A stretch of 64,000 bases of DNA from Gemmatimonadota bacterium (GTDB lineage Bacteria; JAAXHH01). The notes under the pieces are model-generated. The model was not told the DNA's origin. It worked only from the letters and a program-made list of their open reading frames with translations, and ran no database searches. Position 1 is the first letter of the stretch; every line of letters begins with the position of its first letter. Of this stretch, positions 60,301-64,000 are shown piece by piece. Where the stretch lies: positions 47,549 through 111,548 of the forward strand of contig JAPPBT010000068.1 in assembly GCA_026702745.1 (NCBI GenBank), read 5' to 3'. The position numbers and the translations under genes are program-made.

Positions 60301-62489
60301 CCTGCCCGACAGTAAATACCGTCCCCATCACAGTTCCGACCATGTCCGCTGGCGGGGATTCGGTAACGATCGACGTATCGGCGTACTTTACGATACCGAC
60401 AGGCGTCACCGCGACTTACAGCGCCAACAACCCGAGTCCGGGCATTGCGAATGTGAGCATCTCTGGAGACACGCTTACCATCGAGCCCATAACCCAGGGA
60501 GATACCGGAAAGGTCATCGTCACGGTCAGCGCGACCGGGTGCACCAACGTCACGCGGGACTTCAACGTATCGGTCGGGCCACCAGTAGTTCCACCCCCTC
60601 CATCCTGTCCAACGGCAAACACCGAGGTCATTGAAGTCCCTTTTGTTTGCGTGGGAGGAGATCCGGTGACGATGGTCGTATCGACCTACTTTACGATTCC
60701 GACAGGCTTCAGCCCGACCTACAGTACCAACAACCCGGATACTACTAAAGCGAATGTGAGTATTTCCGGAGACACGCTTACCATCGACCCCAAAACCCAC
60801 GGAGATACCGGTAAGGTCATCATTACAGCAAGTGCAGACGGGTGTACCGATGTCACGCGAGACTTCAACGTGAACATCGCAGCTGCGCCTTCGGCATCCG
60901 AATGTCCCGCGGTAAAGCAAACCCAGCCCAGCCGAGACGTATCGCTGTTAGTCGGCGGAAGCACTGTCGACGTAAACCTCAACGCCCATTTCACCAACCT
61001 GGCCAGCAACGGGATCGATTACGCTATCGAATCATCGAATTCCGACGTGGCTACAGCCAGTCGAACGGACACCACACTGACTATATCTCCTGGGATCGCC
61101 GGAACTGCCCAGGTTACGGTTACGGTTTCCAGATGTGGATGTGGAACCGCAGTCAGCCAGGTATTCAACGTCAGGGTGGACCCCCAGGCACCACCGCCTG
61201 AGATCACCGTGACTGTAAGTCCTGCTTCGGCATCAATCCAGAAGGGCGAGACGCAGCAGTTCACTGCGAAGGCCACCGACTCGGCCGGTACAGAGATAAC
61301 GGGCAAAACCTTTACCTGGACGAGCAGCGACACCACGGTCGCGACCATCAGTTCATCGGGGCTGGCCACGGCCGTGAATGCAGGTTCGACGACCATCACG
61401 GCGGAGACAGACGATGTTTCTGGTACGGCTTCACTCACCGTCACCGAACCGCCAATCTGTCCCATGCTGAAGGGCAGCATAGCTGATCAGACGCTCACCT
61501 TGGGAGGGAGCGCCGCCCAGATCGATCTGACGCAGTATTTCTCGCTTCCGGTGGATTTCGTCCCGATCTACGTAGTCAACTCGACCGATACGAGCGTAAC
61601 GACGACCAGTCTTGCGGGAGCCATGCTGACGGTAACACCCTCGGCCGCCGGCATGGATACGATAAGCGTTACGGTCAGCAAGCAGGATTGCGATGCTGTG
61701 AAGCAGTCCTTTGTAGTCACCGTGATCCTGCCCTGCCCAGCCGCGATCGCGGACGCACCCATCCCGGCCCAGACGTTGATCGCGGGCGCGGGCACGACGG
61801 AAATCGATCTGACGCAACACTTCGAACACATCGATCAGGACGATATCGAAATCACGGTAACGTCCCCAAGTCCGGGAATCGCCACGGCGGCAATCGAGGG
61901 AACCAACCTGAAAATCGATCCGGTGGCGGCCGGCCAGATCGAGGCCATCGCGGTAACGGTTACCGATACGGCCGAAAGTGATCCATGCGATCCCGTGTCA
62001 CTGTCCTTCATGGTCACGGTGGAGGCCGCGGTGGATAATCCGGGTCTCTATCCCTGGTCGGTCTCCGGTGAGCACGTCTACCGGCTTAATGGCAACGTGG
62101 GCATCGGCGTGGAAGTTCCGGACCAGAAGCTCGTCGTGGACGGGACGGTCAAGGCGGAGGGGTACCGGCTGAGGATGATCCCTGCCGACTACGTGTTCGA
62201 GGAGGGTTACGACCTCCTTTCTCTGGATGAAGTGGACTCGTACATCCGGAAACACGGCCATCTGCCGGGTGTGGCCTCCGGTGCGGAGATGAAGGCCAAC
62301 GGCCTGGGCATCAGCCGGATGCAGACCACGCTTCTGGAGAAAATCGAGGAACTGTCGCTCTACATCATCGCGCAGCACGAACAGCTTCGCGAACAGGGCG
62401 ACCGCCTCGCCTCGCAGCAGCAGAAGCTGGAGATTCAAAAGACGCAGGTAAGTGAGCTGGAGCAACGGCTCAGGAGATGGGAAAGATGA
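57312..62489 (+). CDS. Giant multi-Ig surface protein with Bacteroidota-type C-terminal coiled-coil module
   Basis: 1725 residues. ATG 57312 has AAAGGA upstream and starts a signal peptide (MFRVLLTLLLLATGPGQAARG). About sixteen Ig/cadherin-like repeats of 85-100 residues follow. The first nine (about 38-895) show FSDPDGDTLTYSV, VSISGSTVTI and GKIIVTARDPGG signatures. Later ones (from about 897) instead open with CP and carry a second Cys (ATGCTDVTRDFNV), suggesting an internal disulfide; one near 1300-1380 is BIG2-like. The last 140 residues (VYRLNGNVGIGVEVPDQKLV, PADYVFEEGYDLLSLDEV, HLPGV, then a coiled coil) match the terminal module of Bacteroidota tail-fibre-like surface proteins. Likely an adhesin or fibre. 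Confidence 0.9.
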   Translation: MFRVLLTLLLLATGPGQAARGAVPGSPFGPAPPQNQAPETVDYIDVGTLYVGGSSATVNASSYFSDPNDDTLTYSVNNPSPTVATVSISGSTVTIAPVAVGTTGKIVVTAEDPGGLTATQDFNVSVENAPPPNRTPTAVGSISNVTLRVGGSSATRSVSGKFSDPDGDALTYSVNDPDTLIVSVSISGSTVTIAPVAAGTTGKIIVTARDPGGLTATQDFTATVENPPPVNRAPTAVGSISNVTLQVGGTSATRSVSGKFTDPDGDTLTYSVNNPNPSIAGVSISGSTVTVKPKAAGTTGKIIVTARDPGGLTATQDFTATVSNPPPPPPTPNRAPTAVGSISDVSLSKGGSSATRSVSGKFSDPDGDTLTYSVNSPSPSIAAVSISGSTVTISPVATGSTGKIIVTARDPDGETATQDFTATVVNDPPQPEGSISDVTLYKKGKTRSVSVSSKFSDPNGDTLTYSASSSRTSVATVGVSGSTVTVRSGVTGTATITVTATDTDDATATQGFDVRVINRPPGLRKIIPAMTFHRNQAAQSVDLSDHFNDEDNDTLTYTASSGDTSVATVSVSGSSISVDPGILGSTRITVTAEDTDNARRTHSFSVAVENRPPRVTRAISAISLNKNRSTSINASSHFSDPDGDTITFSARTSNTGMVSVSVSGNSVTIASKNDGGDATVTVTATDALDDSVSTDFTVTVLNRSPRTRGSIGGVSLYKKSHTLDVDVSGKFTDPDGDTLTYSATSSNTAVATASVSGSTVTITSGRTGNATITVKAEDIDKASAAQTISVSVTNRSPEIVDSFADVNLRVGGPSKRFDVSGVFSDPDSDTLTFTVDDPDTSVARVSISGSEVTVAPKSQGEIGKVTVTATDNDPIPASISEDFRVVVGPEDTTPTPCPAANTVPISVPAMSAGGDSVTMVVSAYFTIPTGVTATYSTTNPSPGIANVSISGDTLTIRPVTQGHTGKVIVTASATGCTDVTRDFNVSVGPPKDPPPPSCPTVNTVPITVPTMSAGGDSVTIDVSAYFTIPTGVTATYSANNPSPGIANVSISGDTLTIEPITQGDTGKVIVTVSATGCTNVTRDFNVSVGPPVVPPPPSCPTANTEVIEVPFVCVGGDPVTMVVSTYFTIPTGFSPTYSTNNPDTTKANVSISGDTLTIDPKTHGDTGKVIITASADGCTDVTRDFNVNIAAAPSASECPAVKQTQPSRDVSLLVGGSTVDVNLNAHFTNLASNGIDYAIESSNSDVATASRTDTTLTISPGIAGTAQVTVTVSRCGCGTAVSQVFNVRVDPQAPPPEITVTVSPASASIQKGETQQFTAKATDSAGTEITGKTFTWTSSDTTVATISSSGLATAVNAGSTTITAETDDVSGTASLTVTEPPICPMLKGSIADQTLTLGGSAAQIDLTQYFSLPVDFVPIYVVNSTDTSVTTTSLAGAMLTVTPSAAGMDTISVTVSKQDCDAVKQSFVVTVILPCPAAIADAPIPAQTLIAGAGTTEIDLTQHFEHIDQDDIEITVTSPSPGIATAAIEGTNLKIDPVAAGQIEAIAVTVTDTAESDPCDPVSLSFMVTVEAAVDNPGLYPWSVSGEHVYRLNGNVGIGVEVPDQKLVVDGTVKAEGYRLRMIPADYVFEEGYDLLSLDEVDSYIRKHGHLPGVASGAEMKANGLGISRMQTTLLEKIEELSLYIIAQHEQLREQGDRLASQQQKLEIQKTQVSELEQRLRRWER

Positions 62490-62578
62490 CTTTCTGGCAG
62501 GATCCACATCCCGGGAACCGCAAAGCCCGGGAATCGCGAAGCACCAGGGTTACCATTAACCATAGAAAGGAGCAAGTC

Positions 62579-63409
62579 ATGTTCAGGATGTTTTTAAACG
62601 TTGCGATGCTGGTGGCACTCATCACGCCAGGCACACAGGCCGCAGTCAAGTTCGAAGACGCGTTCGCCGAACCGTTCGCCGGACCGGCTCCCGACCAGTC
62701 GACACCGACGCTGGGGACCATACCGGCGCAGGCCGTAGCGATCTGCTGCGAGCTCGAGCTGGACCTGTCCACCTTCGTTACCGGCATGATCGGAACGCTT
62801 GAGTTCGGAGCGACTACGCCGGACACGGAAGTTGTGACTTTGAGCCTGAGCGGCAGCGAGCTTACGATCACAGCCGTAGCGGAAGGCCAGGCGCAGATCA
62901 CGGTGACGCTGGGACAAACGATGAATACCGCCTTTACGGTCACCGTGCAAGCTGGCAGTCCGTGGTCGGTGTCGGACGCCGGCAACGTCTACCGGCTTGA
63001 AGGCAACGTGGGCATCGGCGTGGACGACCCGGACGAGCGGCTCGTCGTGGACGGCCGCATCAAGGCCGAGGAGATCCGCCTGGAGGATGTCACGCCCGCC
63101 GACTACGTCTTCGACGAGGACTACGACCTCATGTCCCTGGACGCGTTGAAGGAACACATCCGGGAACGCGGACACCTGCCGGGCATCGCCCCGGGCGCAC
63201 AGATGGAAGCCGAAGGCGTCAGCGTCGGCCGGATGCAGACCCGGCTGCTGGAGAAGGTGGAGGAACTGATGCTCTACACCATCGACCAGCACAGAACGCT
63301 TTCGTCCCAGCGTGAGGTGATCGACGCGCAGGAACAGCAGCTTGCCAGGCAAGAACGGTACATCCAGTCGCTGGAGCAGCGGCTGTCTAAACTGGAACAG
63401 AACCGGTGA
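62579..63409 (+). CDS. Short paralogue of the multi-Ig protein
   Basis: 276 residues: signal peptide (MFRMFLNVAMLVALITPGTQA), one degenerate Ig-like domain (about 40-150) and the same C-terminal module (VYRLEGNVGIGVDDPDERLV, PADYVFDEDYDLMSLDALKE, HLPGIAPG, VGRMQTRLLEKVEEL, coiled coil). The ATG at 62579 has AAAGGAG upstream; longer in-frame starts lack it. It looks like a minimal version of the giant gene 89 nt upstream and could co-assemble with it through the shared coiled coil. Confidence 0.87.
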   Translation: MFRMFLNVAMLVALITPGTQAAVKFEDAFAEPFAGPAPDQSTPTLGTIPAQAVAICCELELDLSTFVTGMIGTLEFGATTPDTEVVTLSLSGSELTITAVAEGQAQITVTLGQTMNTAFTVTVQAGSPWSVSDAGNVYRLEGNVGIGVDDPDERLVVDGRIKAEEIRLEDVTPADYVFDEDYDLMSLDALKEHIRERGHLPGIAPGAQMEAEGVSVGRMQTRLLEKVEELMLYTIDQHRTLSSQREVIDAQEQQLARQERYIQSLEQRLSKLEQNR

Positions 63410-63444
63410 TCGACGTTGCACGCGCAACGCGCCGGTACGCCCGG

Positions 63445-63466
63445 GGACCGGTAAAGGTACCGGTCC
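63445..63466 (+). terminator. Perfect 9-bp hairpin after the short paralogue (terminator-like, no T run)
   Basis: GGACCGGTA/TACCGGTCC with an AAGG loop, 36 nt after the stop. The following bases lack a T run, so it may be an mRNA 3' stabilising stem or Rho-related, not an intrinsic terminator. Confidence 0.5.
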
Positions 63467-63579
63467 ATCGGGGCCTTACGAGGAGTTACAGGAAAATCCA
63501 ATCGATTGCGACTGACGAAACCAACAAAGAGGACTCGTAACACCACAACGCCCGTGCGATTCGCATAGGCTCATAAACA

Positions 63580-63681
63580 ACCGCTTCAGAATACCCTCGC
63601 GTCCCCTCAGCGGACCCGCACCCCGCGGACCTTCATGCGTCCCCGTGCTACTTCTGATCGTCTCTCGGCACGGGGTTTTCT
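63580..63681 (+). ncRNA. Structured leader or small RNA element, copy B
   Basis: About 90% identical to 56302-56403 over its whole length. It keeps TCAGAA (63586-63591) complementary to TTCTGA (63652-63657) in the loop, and the final stem CCCCGTGC/GCACGGGG (63641-63648 with 63668-63675), but the T run is reduced to four. An ATG follows at the same position as in copy A. No consensus promoter is visible just upstream, so it may be read from the surface-gene transcript. The rest of 63410-63863 shows nothing but short chance frames. Confidence 0.5.
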
Positions 63682-63863
63682 ATGCCCGCAAAAGACATCA
63701 GTCTCACGTCCCGATAACGAGTTGCCCAGATCCAGGCCGGATGGCCGTTCCATCCGCTGTCAAGGAGCGCATCATGCCAGTTTTCACCCACTACATCCAC
63801 ACGTTGACCATGCGCATTTCGCGCAAGCACCGGACCGCAGTAACCATTGTAAAGGACCTCATC

Positions 63864-64000
63864 ATGCAAAGACGCTTATGCCATTTCGCCCTGAGGACGC
63901 TCCTCGGCCTCCTGATCCTTTCCATGGCAGCACTGAACGTGCACAGCCAGACGACGATCACCGATGCCGCCAAAGGCGCCTATGACTTCGACAGCCTCTC
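63864..64000 (+). CDS. Secreted protein, 5' end only (cut by window edge)
   Basis: 46 codons visible. The ATG at 63864 has AAAGGA upstream and begins a basic-then-hydrophobic signal peptide (MQRRLCHFALRTLLGLLILS) followed by NVHSQTTITDAAKGAYDFD. An in-frame ATG at 63774, also with an AAGGAG, would add 30 residues. Position suggests another surface protein of the same module. Family not recognisable from this fragment. Confidence 0.65.
   Translation, partial: MQRRLCHFALRTLLGLLILSMAALNVHSQTTITDAAKGAYDFDSL

Noticed and set aside
56302..63684. Attachment-site repeats of an integrated element
   Set aside because: The flanking 105-bp repeats could look like att sites, but they contain a terminator and conserved pairing, there is no integrase or tRNA, and identity is about 90%, not exact.

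Overview
The window is 64 kb of GC-rich bacterial chromosome, densely packed, with no tRNA, rRNA, CRISPR array, transposase or integrase that I can recognise. The type IIA topoisomerase pair (parE followed by parC) has the sequence style of Bacteroidota/FCB topoisomerase IV. Together with TonB receptors, two sulfatases, a mandelate racemase-type dehydratase, a RraA-like protein, CehA-type metallohydrolase, DUF5916 and surface proteins ending in a Bacteroidota-style coiled-coil module, this suggests a high-GC FCB lineage such as Latescibacterota or a relative. That assignment is inference.

Layout. 1-8.1 kb (minus): two tandem paralogous TonB receptors, then a tsaD-purine permease operon behind a good promoter. 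8.2-14.9 kb: proline dehydrogenase, sulfatase, a divergent DUF5916 outer-membrane-type protein and a frameshifted mannonate dehydratase-like gene. 14.9-19 kb: parE-parC. 19.3-22.8 kb: aldolase-M20 peptidase-acyl-CoA dehydrogenase operon. 23-29.4 kb: methionine aminopeptidase, then DUF4202-sulfatase-GNAT-fusion operon. 29.5-30.3 kb: an HTH regulator preceded by a 35-residue ORF with an ideal ribosome binding site and an intrinsic terminator. 30.4-37.5 kb (minus): VWA/C13-like pair and the eno-ftsB-recO-pseudokinase cluster. 37.8-42.1 kb (plus): dihaem cytochrome, DUF4412, galactonate dehydratase-like, Sfp-type transferase, RraA-like. 42.2-50 kb (minus): DUF4143 ATPase, RmuC, hydrolase, SixA, nitrilase, CehA-like. 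50.2-55.4 kb (plus): second DUF4143 ATPase, cupin, sugar epimerase, two-domain esterase.

55.4 kb to the right edge is different: a Com-like zinc-ribbon protein, a consensus promoter, a terminator-capped structured RNA, a small membrane protein, an M15 peptidase resembling a phage endolysin, a 1725-residue multi-Ig surface protein and its short paralogue. A second, about 90% identical copy of the structured RNA lies just after these genes, ahead of another secreted-protein gene. This repeated RNA element and its module are the best candidates here for an undescribed system.

A second theme is short tandem duplication. In-frame repeats of 15, 18 or 24 bp expand linkers, tails and a signal peptide in several proteins. 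Non-coding duplications of 11, 17, 21, 22 and 55 bp start at or just after stop codons. The most striking is a 17-bp repeat between recO and a PfkB-like gene, in which every unit is a six-codon minicistron whose TGA overlaps the next ATG.
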